From Parvibaculum sp002684405 (GTDB taxonomy: Bacteria > Pseudomonadota > Alphaproteobacteria > Parvibaculales > Parvibaculaceae), in NCBI GenBank assembly GCA_965140395.1, contig OZ223207.1, positions 496,001 to 560,000 of the forward strand: a stretch of 64,000 nucleotides of DNA, in the 5' to 3' direction. The translations under genes were made by a program, and so were the position numbers. Of the stretch, positions 35,482-44,615 are shown one piece after another. The first letter of the stretch is position 1. Every line of letters starts with the position of its first letter. The notes below the pieces were generated by a model. That model made no database searches. It was not told the origin of the DNA and was given only the letters and a program-made list of their open reading frames with translations.

Positions 35482-36470
35482 GGCAGGGCCTCTTGCGCCT
35501 GCCCCGTGAAATTGTCGCTGGCGCTCTGCATCATGTGGATGAAGACGTCTTCAAGCGAGGGCTCGCCCTTTTTCCATCTCAACCCTTCCTGGTCCCGATA
35601 GGGCTCCACCGCCCGGTCGAGCGCGCCTTCGCTGGATCCGCTGACATGAAGGGTGATGCCGAAGGGGGCAACCATTTCCACGCCGTTGCGGCCTTCCAGC
35701 TCATGCGCCAGCCGGAGGATCTGCCGCTGGTTCTGTCCGGTGACATGCCATGTGCAAAGCCCGGAATGCTCCACGACCTCGTTCACCGTGCCCTTGGTCA
35801 GCAATTGGCCATAGGCGAGGTAACAAATCTTGTGGCAGCGCTCCGCTTCATCCATGTAATGCGTGCTGACGAGCACGGTGAGGCCGTCCTGTGCGAGGCC
35901 GTGGATTTCATCCCAGAAGTCGCGCCGTGCCTTGGGGTCGACGCCCGCCGTCGGTTCGTCGAGCAGCAGAAGTTTCGGTTCGTGCATCACGCAGGCCGCG
36001 AGGGCGAGGCGTTGTTTCCAGCCGCCCGACAACGTACCGGCCAGCTGGTTCTGCCGATTGGCGAGGTTGAGTTTTTCGAGCGTCCTGTCGACCTTCTCGC
36101 GCCGGTCCGGCAATCCGAAGATCGCGGCGACGAAGTCGAGATTTTCGCGGATCGACAGATCCTCATAGAAGCTGAAGCGCTGGGTCATGTAGCCGACCTG
36201 CAGCTTAATCTCTTCGCTCTGGGTGAGGATGTCATAGCCCAGGCAGGTGCCTTTGCCTTCATCCGGGGTGAGCAAGCCGCACAACATTCGGATGGTCGTC
36301 GTCTTGCCGGACCCGTTCGGGCCGAGAAAGCCGTAGATTTCGCCTTCATGCACCTGCATGTCGACATGATCCACCACCACCGTATCGCCAAAGGATTTGG
36401 TCAGGCCGTGGACGTCGATGACGAGGGGCGGGTCGTCGACGGACGGCGGTGCACGGCGGGGCTCACTCAT
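35478..36470 (-). CDS. ABC transporter ATP-binding protein (YbhF-like)
   Basis: The ATPase of the exporter, 330 residues. It has Walker A GPNGSGKTTTIRML, the Q-loop region YMTQRFSFYEDLSI, the ABC signature LSGGWKQRLALA, Walker B KLLLLDEPTAGVDP and the switch His in VSTHYMDEA. Only one nucleotide-binding domain is present, while E. coli YbhF has two, so two copies should pair. The C-terminal ~90 residues (about 240-330) resemble the accessory domain of drug-export ATPases. It overlaps the HlyD gene by 8 bases and the permease gene by 4. Confidence 0.93.
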   Translation of the reverse strand: MSEPRRAPPSVDDPPLVIDVHGLTKSFGDTVVVDHVDMQVHEGEIYGFLGPNGSGKTTTIRMLCGLLTPDEGKGTCLGYDILTQSEEIKLQVGYMTQRFSFYEDLSIRENLDFVAAIFGLPDRREKVDRTLEKLNLANRQNQLAGTLSGGWKQRLALAACVMHEPKLLLLDEPTAGVDPKARRDFWDEIHGLAQDGLTVLVSTHYMDEAERCHKICYLAYGQLLTKGTVNEVVEHSGLCTWHVTGQNQRQILRLAHELEGRNGVEMVAPFGITLHVSGSSEGALDRAVEPYRDQEGLRWKKGEPSLEDVFIHMMQSASDNFTGQAQEALP

Positions 36471-37425
36471 GCCCCGGCTCCAGCGTTACATCCACCGGCT
36501 GGCCGGGATGGAGTTTCGTGCCCGGCTTGTCGGGCCAGGCTTCCGCCATATAGACGAGCTTGCCGCGGGATTCGTTGGAATAGATAACCGGCGGCGTGAA
36601 TTCGGAGCGGTCGGCGATGAAGCGGATCGTGCCCTTCATGCTGTCGGAACAACTGTCGCAACTGAAGCGCACCTTGTCGCCGACATGCACGGCGCCCAGT
36701 TTCGGCTCGGGAATGAAGAAGCGGACCTTGATGTTTTCTGGCGGCAGGAGGCTCACCACGGGCTGGCTCGTCGCCGCGAATTCGCCGGGGCGGAACATGG
36801 TGTCTTCCACGCGCGCATTGGCGGGCGCGCGACCCTCGCGCCGGGTCAGGCGGTAATTGGCTTCCTCGAGTGCAGCCTTTGCAGCTTGCACATTGGCACG
36901 GGCCTGATCGATCCGGTCGGGGCGGGCGCCTTGCGTACCTGTTGCGATCTGCGCGGAGACATTCTTCAGCGTGGCGGCGGCTTCGTCGCGTGTCGCGCGG
37001 GCGGTATCCACCACGGCTTGTGAGACATTGCCGTTTGCACGCAGCTTCATCTTGCGGGTGAAGTCCAGCTGGGCGTTGCGCAGCGCGGCGCGGGCGCGGG
37101 TCCGTTCCGCGTAAAGCTGATCGAGCTCGGAAGGGCGCAGGCCTTTCAGCAGGTCTTCAAGATTGGCCTTCGCCTGTTGGAGTTTCGCTTCGGCCTGGTC
37201 GCGGGCGGCTTTCTGTTGCGTATTCTCCAGGGTGAAGAGCAGCTCGCCTGTGGTGACCTCATCGCCGCGGGCGACGTCGACGCTTTTCACGATGCCGCCT
37301 TCCAGCGGTGCGACGCGCACATATTCGCCTTCGGCATAGCCTTGCCATGTGTCGGCGTTTTGGTTGTCGCAGGCGAGGAGAGGCAGCGCGGCCAGGCAGA
37401 CGGAGAGGAGGGGGAGGAGGCGCAT
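36463..37425 (-). CDS. HlyD-family periplasmic adaptor, predicted lipoprotein
   Basis: Membrane-fusion subunit of the ABC exporter, 320 residues. The N-terminus has a signal with lipobox LLAC and Cys19; the next residue is Asp20, which in E. coli keeps lipoproteins in the inner membrane, a sensible place for an adaptor. Two half-lipoyl segments (VRVAPLEGGIVKSVDV, GDEVTTGELLFTLEN) flank a long Ala/Arg/Gln-rich coiled-coil hairpin (about 70-200), followed by beta-barrel segments. DKVRFSCDSCSDS has an unusual pair of close cysteines. The closest E. coli match by layout is YbhG. Confidence 0.9.
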   Translation of the reverse strand: MRLLPLLSVCLAALPLLACDNQNADTWQGYAEGEYVRVAPLEGGIVKSVDVARGDEVTTGELLFTLENTQQKAARDQAEAKLQQAKANLEDLLKGLRPSELDQLYAERTRARAALRNAQLDFTRKMKLRANGNVSQAVVDTARATRDEAAATLKNVSAQIATGTQGARPDRIDQARANVQAAKAALEEANYRLTRREGRAPANARVEDTMFRPGEFAATSQPVVSLLPPENIKVRFFIPEPKLGAVHVGDKVRFSCDSCSDSMKGTIRFIADRSEFTPPVIYSNESRGKLVYMAEAWPDKPGTKLHPGQPVDVTLEPGHE

Positions 37426-37428
37426 GAT

Positions 37429-38079
37429 TTACGACTCCCTGTCCGCTGCAAGGCCGCGCTTTACGAATTCCAGATGCGACGCGAAGAGGGCTTCCGGATC
37501 GAACTGCGGTAATTCGCCGAATGTCTGGCGGCCGAGGCTGTTCATCAGGAAGGGGAAGACAATGCTCTGTACCGTCGCACTGGCGTCGCAGGATCTGAAT
37601 TCGCCGGTCTTAATCCCCGCTTCGACGATGCGTGTCATCATGCCCAGACCTTTCAGAACGACGTGGTCGCGGTGATAGTTACGTATCTCTTCGAAGTTTC
37701 CCGCCTCGGCGATCAGCGTCTTCACGATGGCGCGCAGCTCTGGCGTTTGTACGACCTCGTAGAGCTGGCGCAGCACGAGGTCGAGAAGCTCCGAATACCC
37801 GCCTTCGTAATTGTCGAGAAATGCCTCGATGCGGTCGACGCGGGCTTCGGCGAATTCGCGCACGGTGGCGACGAAAAGGTCCTGCTTGTTCTTGAAATAG
37901 AGATAGATGGTCGCCTTGCTCACCCCGGCGGCGTCGGCGATGTCCTCCAGCCTGGTGGCGGCGAAGCCCTTGCGGGCGAACAGCTCGAGGCCGGCCCGCA
38001 TGATTTCGCCGGGGCGTTCTTCGGAACGCCGCTGCCAGCGCGGTTCATCGGCGGAGAGGGAGGTGGGGTCGGCACTCAT
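37429..38079 (-). CDS. TetR-family transcriptional repressor
   Basis: A 216-residue regulator. The N-terminal DNA-binding domain is typical: GLELFARKGFAATRLEDIADAAGVSKATIYLYFKNK (helix-turn-helix at about 45-65, quoted in part as IADAAGVSKATIYLYF). The C-terminal ligand domain is not assigned. It is first in the exporter operon, 3 bases before hlyD, and a perfect 14-bp inverted repeat lies 9 bases upstream of its start, so it most likely represses its own operon until an exported compound binds. By layout it resembles E. coli CecR. Confidence 0.93.
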   Translation of the reverse strand: MSADPTSLSADEPRWQRRSEERPGEIMRAGLELFARKGFAATRLEDIADAAGVSKATIYLYFKNKQDLFVATVREFAEARVDRIEAFLDNYEGGYSELLDLVLRQLYEVVQTPELRAIVKTLIAEAGNFEEIRNYHRDHVVLKGLGMMTRIVEAGIKTGEFRSCDASATVQSIVFPFLMNSLGRQTFGELPQFDPEALFASHLEFVKRGLAADRES

Positions 38080-38088
38080 CGTTTCGAT

Positions 38089-38120
38089 CCGTATATAACT
38101 GACTGTTCAGTTATATACGG
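38089..38120. promoter_or_regulatory. perfect 14-bp inverted repeat, probable TetR operator
   Basis: CCGTATATAACTGA (38089-38102), spacer CTGT, TCAGTTATATACGG (38107-38120). The core AACTGA-N4-TCAGTT is of the form bound by many TetR-family dimers, and the AT-rich arms contain TATAAC/TATATA sequences that could be a -10 element, so binding would block transcription of the exporter operon. Confidence 0.82.
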
Positions 38121-38162
38121 TTTGGCGGAAATTCCGTCAATCCCCATCGCAAATGGCGGGCG

Positions 38163-38408
38163 TCAGTCGGGCTTGTCGGGAGAATCTGGCAGGGGCGCGG
38201 GATGGTCGAGCTTCTTTTCGTCGAGTGAGCGCTCCGCCTTTTTCAGTTTTTCGCGGGCCGCTTTCTTCGCCGCGCCGGTCCGCCCGAAGCGTATGCGATT
38301 GGCCTCAGCCTGTTCCTTTCGAGCCTTTCTTTCGTCTCGCTGCTTCGCTGCGCGGGCCAATTTTCGGGCTGACGAAAAATTAACTACGTTTGGGTGCTTT
38401 TCAGACAT
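38163..38408 (-). CDS. DUF4169 family protein
   Basis: An 81-residue, highly charged protein of unknown function. NVVNFSSARKLARAAKQR, an Ala/Arg/Lys-rich helix and RIRFGRTGAAKKA are typical of DUF4169, a family of small alphaproteobacterial proteins; the tail is SLDEKKLDHP plus a Pro/Asp end. The start is the ATG at 38408; upstream in-frame codons (to 38714) have no family similarity. DUF4169 is often found near a ribbon-helix-helix gene, fumC and sspB, and all of those are nearby here. Confidence 0.82.
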   Translation of the reverse strand: MSEKHPNVVNFSSARKLARAAKQRDERKARKEQAEANRIRFGRTGAAKKAAREKLKKAERSLDEKKLDHPAPLPDSPDKPD

Positions 38409-38579
38409 GGTTTTCCCGATATAACCCGTGGAACATGCATCCATCCTCGTTACGGGGCCGAGCTTAAGCTTGGACGGGGAGTTGCGAAAGTTCAGTCGGC
38501 CGGGATGGCCGGCAGGTGAGAATGAAAAGCGTCGCAGTGCGTGCGTTGCGAGCGATTCCGCGGGGGCTGGAGCGCGTCC

Positions 38580-41500
38580 TTGAACCAGATACTCACTTAT
38601 ATTGCCGGCGCGCTTGTCGTGTTGCTGATAGCGCTGCTTGTCGGTCCCGGCCTCGTGGACTGGAAGGACTTCCGGGCGGAGTTCGAGCGACAGGCGTCGC
38701 GCATCACCGGGCATGATGTCACCATCGAGGGGGACATCCGGTTCCGCATCCTGCCCGCGCCCCGGCTGTCGCTCGGGCGCGTCACCATTGCCAACGCACC
38801 GGGTGCCGAAGCGCCGGCGCTTATGCGCATGGAGCAGATGGACGGCGAGCTTGCATTGGCGCCGCTCCTTTCCGGCGATATCGAAGTCACACGCATCAAT
38901 ATCGTGAAGCCGCGGGTAAACCTCGAAGTGGCGTCCGACGGCGTCGCCAACTGGAAAGACTTCGTGGAAGGCGCCGCGGCGGCGGAAGAAGGCGCTTTCT
39001 CTCTCTCATCGACCAGTCTGAAGGGCGCGAGCTTCAGCGACGGCTCGGTGACCTATGTCAATCGCACCAATGGCCGGACATGGCAGGCGACAGACGTCAG
39101 CGGCACGGTCAGCGCGCAGGCCCTGGTCGGGCCGATGCGGGCCGATGTGACTTTTACGTCGCACGACATACCGATGTCGGCAAGTGTCGTGCTGGGCAAT
39201 TTCGGCGGCTCGAAGGCTTTCCCCGTCACGCTGGAGCTTGGGTTTCCGGCGTCGCAGGCCGCGTTCAAGTTCAGCGGTATCGCGACGGAGTTTTCCGCCG
39301 CGGCCCGTCTCGACGGCAAGGCATCATTGCTTCTCGGCGCGGCGCAGGACGGGGAGGCGAGCCCGGTCAGCCTGCAGGCGGGTATGGTCGCGCGCACCAG
39401 CTCCGTCACGCTGCGCGATATGGTGCTGTCGAGCGGCGGGACCTCCCTGAAGGGACGGGGACAACTCGACCTGACCGGAGAGCGCCCCGTATTCGAGGCG
39501 ACGCTTGGCGGTGCCGGTTTCCGGGCCGATCGTCTCGCCGCGATCCTGATGGCCGACAGCGGCGCCGACAGTGCTGCGGAAGATGCGCCATTCGCCTTGC
39601 TGAACCGATTGCCGCATCCGGCGGGGATCGACGGCACTCTCGATCTTTCAGCGGGGGAATTGCTGCTGGGCGATTCCGTTTTCGCCGACGCAAAAGCCGA
39701 TCTCGCGCTGGACCATGGCGTGTGGAAAATCGGTCAATTGTCCGCAGAAGCGCCGGGGCTGACGAAAGTCAGTGTCGGCGGCACGCTGACGGCGCCGGAA
39801 GAGGCGGGCGGGACTTCCGCTTTCGACGGCCAATTCTCGCTGGCCAGCCGCGACCTTGAAGGTTTTGCGGAATGGCTTCGTCGTGCGGGCATGGACGTGC
39901 CGCCCGCGGGTGAGACGACCGAGGCTACTCCCGCGCCGAAAAGCCCGTCGCCGCGCATATCCTTTACCGCGACCGGCAAGCTCGCAGCGACGCCGTCGAG
40001 CCTGACTGTCGAAGATCTTCAGGCCGGCTATTCGGCAGATGCGGCGCAGCCCGCGGTGATCGGCGATATTTCATATGAAGCGGCTTCGCGGCCCCGGCTT
40101 TCGGCGGAACTGGAGGCATCGGCCTTCGATCTGGACCCGTTGCTCGCCATGCTGCCGACTGACCGGGAAAAGGCGCTTCCCTTTTTCCGAACGCATGACG
40201 TGACGCTGAAATTCACGGCGGACGAGCTGACCGTGGCCGGCCACACGGCAAGCAACATCTCCGCAGACGGCGCGCTTGAAAACAGGCGCCTGATCGTCAA
40301 CGGCTTGTCCATCGGTGATCTGAAGGGAGCGGCGATCGGTTTTTCCGGCCGCCTCGACGGTGTGACCACGGGCGAGCGCGAGACTATTCGCGGAACCTTT
40401 TCCGGCAGCGTCAAGGCGGCGCGCTTCGGTGCGCTTCTCGATATGGCCGGATACGATGTGCACCGCTTCCCGGGCAATGTCGATATGACATTCGACGGGA
40501 CGACCGGCGAGGCCGATGACAGCGACCGCCGCGTGGATACGCTTACCATGCGCGGCATGGTGAGCGGTGCGCGCGTGGATGCCCTTGTGAAACGCCATCA
40601 TGGCGATGGCGGCAAGCTGGACGAACTCGAGATCATCGCCAATGCCGCGCATCCGGAAGGGCGCGAATTGCTGCGGCAGTTCGGTCTCGATCCCGCCGAT
40701 ACGCTGGAGGGTGGCGGAACCGCGTCGATCCGGATGGACGGAATAGGCGGGAACTACAAGACATCCTTCCGCGCCCATATCGGCGATGCCTCCTTCACCG
40801 CGGAGGGGGAGGCGACAGATCCATTCAGCAAGCTGCGGTTCGAGGGCAAGGTGAACCTTTCCGCCGGGCGTGCCGATACGGTGACGGCGGCCTTCGGCGC
40901 GACAGGCACGCTGTCGGACTGGATGCTTGCCCAGATGCAGGGTGCCGGTTTCGTCGGGTCGGCCGACCTGGACTGGGACAAGGCACATCTCTCCCTTACC
41001 GATCTTGAAACGGTGGCGGGCAATTTCCGCCTGTCGGGCAAAATGATCTACACCGCGCCTGCCGATGGCGAACCTGCCGATATTTCAGGCAACATCGAAA
41101 CCAACCGGCTCAATGTCACGCCGCTGGCAGGGCTGGCGGCGCGAGCGGATGCTGCGACGGGAAGCGTCTGGTCGGCAGACGCCATCGACTGGCATATGCT
41201 CCGTGCTCTGAAGGGCAATATCGAATTCAAATCCGGTCTGCTTACGCTCGGACCGCTGGCGATGAAGGATGCGGAAGGCACGATAGGCATGGCGGATGGC
41301 GTGATGAACGTCTCGCCGCTTGTCGGAGACCTTGCCGGCGGGCGGGTCTCGATGAATGTGCGTTTCCATGCCGGCGGTGACGAGCCGGGTGCGCTGGAAA
41401 AACAGGTCGAATTCACCGGCCTCGTCGAGGGGGCCGATCTTGCCCGGCTTTCCGAACAGGCATTCGGGGCGTCGCCCGGCGATGGGCGAGCCACCGTCAA

Positions 41501-42122
41501 TCTGCATATTGCAGCGAAAGGATTGAGCTGGCTTTCGCTTGTCGGCTCGGCAAGCGGCGAGGGCCAGATCCGGCTGGAGGATACCGTGCTGCATCCGCTT
41601 GATGTGGACGGCTTCGGCAAAGCGCTTGGACAACTTGAGGACATTGAGGCGTTCGACGGCGTGGTGAAGAACGTGCTGCTCGCGGGCAACACTTCGGCCG
41701 GGGATATTGCCGGTCCGTTCACGCTCAAGGACGGTGTCGCCTCCTTCAAGGATGACGAAGTGGCGCTGCAGGGCGGTAAGGGGAAACTCGCTGCGTTCTA
41801 CGATCTGTCACGGCTTGGCGCGGATGCAGAACTGACGGTGACCGGCGACCAGCCCGCAGGGAGCCCGGCCTATTCGGTGAATGCAGCGGGGCCGCATGGC
41901 GGGATCGCCGTTTCCACGGACACGGCCCGGCTTGAAAGCCATGTGTCGTCGCTCATTCTGGCGGGGCAGGCGGAAAAGCTCGGCGTCGATCTGCCCGCCG
42001 ACATCCGGAACATGATAACGCCGCCGTCGTCGAAATCCCCGACGGACCCAAAAGAGCCTGCGAACGACAATGAGACCGGCGCGGCTACGGCACCTGTGCC
42101 GGTGGCGCGGCCCTCGAACTGA
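38580..42122 (+). CDS. large AsmA-family protein
   Basis: A 1180-residue envelope protein with one N-terminal membrane segment (about 5-25, ILTYIAGALVVLLIALLVGP) and a long periplasmic part of repeated beta structure. AsmA-type segments include GHDVTIEGDIRFRILPAPRL and LSLGRVTIANAPGAE near the start, and FDGVVKNVLLAGNTSAGDIAG near the C-terminus. AsmA relatives are thought to bridge the membranes for phospholipid transport. I prefer TTG 38580 because GGAG lies 7 bases before it and the membrane segment follows at once; GTG 38541 is the other option. The last ~50 residues are Pro/Thr-rich and disordered. Confidence 0.88.
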   Translation: MNQILTYIAGALVVLLIALLVGPGLVDWKDFRAEFERQASRITGHDVTIEGDIRFRILPAPRLSLGRVTIANAPGAEAPALMRMEQMDGELALAPLLSGDIEVTRINIVKPRVNLEVASDGVANWKDFVEGAAAAEEGAFSLSSTSLKGASFSDGSVTYVNRTNGRTWQATDVSGTVSAQALVGPMRADVTFTSHDIPMSASVVLGNFGGSKAFPVTLELGFPASQAAFKFSGIATEFSAAARLDGKASLLLGAAQDGEASPVSLQAGMVARTSSVTLRDMVLSSGGTSLKGRGQLDLTGERPVFEATLGGAGFRADRLAAILMADSGADSAAEDAPFALLNRLPHPAGIDGTLDLSAGELLLGDSVFADAKADLALDHGVWKIGQLSAEAPGLTKVSVGGTLTAPEEAGGTSAFDGQFSLASRDLEGFAEWLRRAGMDVPPAGETTEATPAPKSPSPRISFTATGKLAATPSSLTVEDLQAGYSADAAQPAVIGDISYEAASRPRLSAELEASAFDLDPLLAMLPTDREKALPFFRTHDVTLKFTADELTVAGHTASNISADGALENRRLIVNGLSIGDLKGAAIGFSGRLDGVTTGERETIRGTFSGSVKAARFGALLDMAGYDVHRFPGNVDMTFDGTTGEADDSDRRVDTLTMRGMVSGARVDALVKRHHGDGGKLDELEIIANAAHPEGRELLRQFGLDPADTLEGGGTASIRMDGIGGNYKTSFRAHIGDASFTAEGEATDPFSKLRFEGKVNLSAGRADTVTAAFGATGTLSDWMLAQMQGAGFVGSADLDWDKAHLSLTDLETVAGNFRLSGKMIYTAPADGEPADISGNIETNRLNVTPLAGLAARADAATGSVWSADAIDWHMLRALKGNIEFKSGLLTLGPLAMKDAEGTIGMADGVMNVSPLVGDLAGGRVSMNVRFHAGGDEPGALEKQVEFTGLVEGADLARLSEQAFGASPGDGRATVNLHIAAKGLSWLSLVGSASGEGQIRLEDTVLHPLDVDGFGKALGQLEDIEAFDGVVKNVLLAGNTSAGDIAGPFTLKDGVASFKDDEVALQGGKGKLAAFYDLSRLGADAELTVTGDQPAGSPAYSVNAAGPHGGIAVSTDTARLESHVSSLILAGQAEKLGVDLPADIRNMITPPSSKSPTDPKEPANDNETGAATAPVPVARPSN

Positions 42123-42141
42123 TCGCCGGTCAGCCTGTAAG

Positions 42142-42375
42142 TCAGTCCGTCGGGCAGCTGTCGCGATTGCGGAAATTTTCGAACACATAGATGCGCACGG
42201 CGCTGGAGAGGTTTCCCTCTCCACCGCGTTCGGCGTCGATACGGCGCACCAGTTCGTTGACGGAGATTTTCTGCGAGCAGGCGAGTTCCTTCAATCCGTC
42301 CCAGAAGGGCGGCTCGATGGAGATGCTGGTGCGGTGGCCCGCAATGGTGACCGACCGTTTGATCTCGCCTTGCAT
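42142..42375 (-). CDS. ribbon-helix-helix domain protein
   Basis: A 77-residue protein of the RHH_4 type. KRSVTIAGHRTSISIEPPFW gives the strand, and DGLKELACSQKISVNELVRRID the two helices, of an Arc/MetJ-like DNA-binding dimer. Its target is unknown. It is on the - strand beyond fumC, 56 bases downstream of that gene, and converges with the AsmA gene 19 bases away. The same neighbourhood (RHH protein, DUF4169, fumC) is frequent in alphaproteobacteria. Confidence 0.85.
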   Translation of the reverse strand: MQGEIKRSVTIAGHRTSISIEPPFWDGLKELACSQKISVNELVRRIDAERGGEGNLSSAVRIYVFENFRNRDSCPTD

Positions 42376-42431
42376 GGGCGTCTCCTGTGCCGCGCCGGTT
42401 CGCCGGATGACGACCCGGCACGGGAAGGGGA

Positions 42432-43823
42432 TCAGTTCGGAGAAATCATCTTCTCCGGACGGACATATTCGTCGAATTCTTCATTCGTTACATAGCCGCC
42501 GCCGACTGCTTCCTCGCGCAGCGTGGTGCCGTTCTTGTGCGCGGTCTTGGCGATCTTGGCGGCGTTGTCATAGCCGATCTTCGGCGCCAGCGCGGTGACC
42601 AGCATGAGCGAGCGTTCGAGGCCCTGCTTGATGTTTTCCTCGCGGGCCTCGATGCCGACCACGCAATTGTCGGTAAAGGAGATCGCGGCGTCGGAGAGAA
42701 GCTTCACCGACTGCAGGAAGTTGTAGGCCATCATCGGATTGTAGACGTTCAACTCGAACTGGCCCTGGCTGCCGGCAAAGGAAAGCGCGGCATTGTTGCC
42801 ATGTACATGGGCGCAGACCTGCGTCATCGCCTCGCACTGGGTCGGGTTCACCTTGCCCGGCATGATGGAGGAGCCGGGTTCGTTTTCCGGCAGGGACAGT
42901 TCGCCGAGGCCCGCGCGCGGACCGGAGCCGAGATAGCGGATGTCGTTGGCGATCTTGAAGCAGGCCATCGCGGCCGACGTGATCGCGCCATGCGCGAACA
43001 CCATGGCGTCATGCGCGGCCAGCACTTCGAACTTGTTGGGCGCGGTGACGAAGGGCAGGCCGGTAATGCCGGAGACCTTTTCGGCCACTTTTTCGGCAAA
43101 GCCCACAGGCGCGTTGAGGCCGGTGCCGACGGCGGTGCCGCCCTGGGCGAGCTGGCAGAGACCGGACAGCGTCAGTTTGATGCGGGCGATGGCCGATTTC
43201 ACCTGCTCGGTGTAGCCGGAGAATTCCTGGCCGAGCGTCAGCGGGGTCGCGTCCTGCGTATGGGTGCGGCCGATCTTGATGATGTGGTCGAATTCCTTCT
43301 GCTTGGCCTCCAGCGCTTTTGCCAGATGCTCGAGCGCGGGCAGCAGGGAATGCGTCACTTCCTCGGCGCAGGCGATGTGCATGGCCGTCGGATAGGTGTC
43401 GTTGGACGACTGCGACATGTTCACATGGTCGTTCGGATGCACGGGCTTCTTGGAGCCCTTCTCGCCGCCCAGCATCTCGATGGCGCGGTTGGAGATCACC
43501 TCGTTCGAGTTCATGTTGGACTGGGTACCGGAGCCGGTCTGCCAGACGACCAGCGGGAAATGATCGTTGAGCTTGCCGTCGATCACTTCCTGGGCTGCGG
43601 CGACGATGGTCTTGCCGAGTTCGGGGTCGAGGCGGCCAAGTTCCATATTCGCTTCGGCGCAGGCGCGCTTCACGATGCCGAGGGCGCGGACGACCGAAAG
43701 AGGCTGCTTTTCCCAGCCGATCTTGAAATTGCCGAGCGAGCGCTGGGCCTGAGCCCCCCAATATTTGCTGTCGTCGACTTCAATCGGGCCGAAAGTATCG
43801 GTTTCGGTGCGGGTCTTGGTCAT
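42432..43823 (-). CDS. fumC: class II fumarate hydratase FumC
   Basis: Iron-independent fumarase of the citric acid cycle, converting fumarate to malate. The 463-residue product has the superfamily signature GSSIMPGKVNPTQ (catalytic Ser in the mobile loop), GSGTQSNMNSNEVISNRA, HPNDHVNMSQSSNDTYPTA and GRTHTQDATPLTLGQE. The length is normal for FumC, and these motifs fit fumarase better than aspartase or argininosuccinate lyase. It stands alone with a 97-base upstream gap. Confidence 0.97.
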   Translation of the reverse strand: MTKTRTETDTFGPIEVDDSKYWGAQAQRSLGNFKIGWEKQPLSVVRALGIVKRACAEANMELGRLDPELGKTIVAAAQEVIDGKLNDHFPLVVWQTGSGTQSNMNSNEVISNRAIEMLGGEKGSKKPVHPNDHVNMSQSSNDTYPTAMHIACAEEVTHSLLPALEHLAKALEAKQKEFDHIIKIGRTHTQDATPLTLGQEFSGYTEQVKSAIARIKLTLSGLCQLAQGGTAVGTGLNAPVGFAEKVAEKVSGITGLPFVTAPNKFEVLAAHDAMVFAHGAITSAAMACFKIANDIRYLGSGPRAGLGELSLPENEPGSSIMPGKVNPTQCEAMTQVCAHVHGNNAALSFAGSQGQFELNVYNPMMAYNFLQSVKLLSDAAISFTDNCVVGIEAREENIKQGLERSLMLVTALAPKIGYDNAAKIAKTAHKNGTTLREEAVGGGYVTNEEFDEYVRPEKMISPN

Positions 43824-43920
43824 TGGCTCGGGTCCTCGCGCTCACGGATAAGGGATGGCGGGTGATTTATCACGCGGGGAGGAGGGGGCCAAGAGAGGGG
43901 CTTGGGAAGGGCTGCGAGCG

Positions 43921-44499
43921 CTATTCGGACGCTGCGTCCGTATCCTCGGCGACGGGCAGACCGGTCGGCAGGCCGTCCATGCTGGTCAGGTTCTTCTTCC
44001 GCCAATAGGCCTCGATGCCGTCCTCGCCCTGGTTAATGGCCCAGTTTGTGAGCGAGGGCCGCTCTCCCTTGTAGTCGTGAAGGGGGACGCCGTAGCCGCA
44101 GGAGGTCTGAACGAGGTCGATATCGAGCACGACGATCTGGCGCGCGCCGGGCGGCTCGTCGCCATCGAAGGCGGAGGCCAGCAGGTCGGCATATTCCGGC
44201 GATCCGCGATGCAGCACCGTGCCCTTGCCATAGAGGCGCAGGATCAGGGGCGGTCCCTCGAAGGCGCAGAACATGACGGTCAGCCGCCCATCCGCCTTCA
44301 GATGGGCAGAGGTTTCGTTGCCGCTGCCCGTCCGGTCCATGTAGCAGACATGGGTTTCATCCAGCACGCGCAGCCCGTCGAGGCCCTTGGGCGAGAGATT
44401 GACGCGCGAGTCTCCCGTCGCGGAAGCCGTGAAGAAGATGTGCTGCCGTTCGATGAAGTCCCGGTGCTCGGGTTCGATATGTGAAAACTGCTTTGCCAT
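43921..44499 (-). CDS. pyridoxamine 5'-phosphate oxidase-like FMN-binding protein
   Basis: A 192-residue split-barrel protein of the PNPOx-like superfamily. HIFFTASATGDSRVNLSPKG and VCYMDRTGSGNETSAHLK match the flavin-binding barrel of the general-stress or PhzG-like branch, not true PdxH, since the PdxH signature is absent. The substrate is unknown. The C-terminal ~45 residues (GEDGIEAYWRKKNLTSMDGLP) form a family-specific tail. It sits between fumC and sspB. Confidence 0.8.
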   Translation of the reverse strand: MAKQFSHIEPEHRDFIERQHIFFTASATGDSRVNLSPKGLDGLRVLDETHVCYMDRTGSGNETSAHLKADGRLTVMFCAFEGPPLILRLYGKGTVLHRGSPEYADLLASAFDGDEPPGARQIVVLDIDLVQTSCGYGVPLHDYKGERPSLTNWAINQGEDGIEAYWRKKNLTSMDGLPTGLPVAEDTDAASE

Positions 44500-44615
44500 G
44501 GAGAAAGCCTAGCGCCGTGGGGCAGGGGCTTCCAGCGGGATCGCCGCCCGTCTGCGCAAAGCGTTTTGCGTCAACGGGCGTCAAAAAGGGGGATTGGAAG
44601 GCGCCAATGGCCCCG

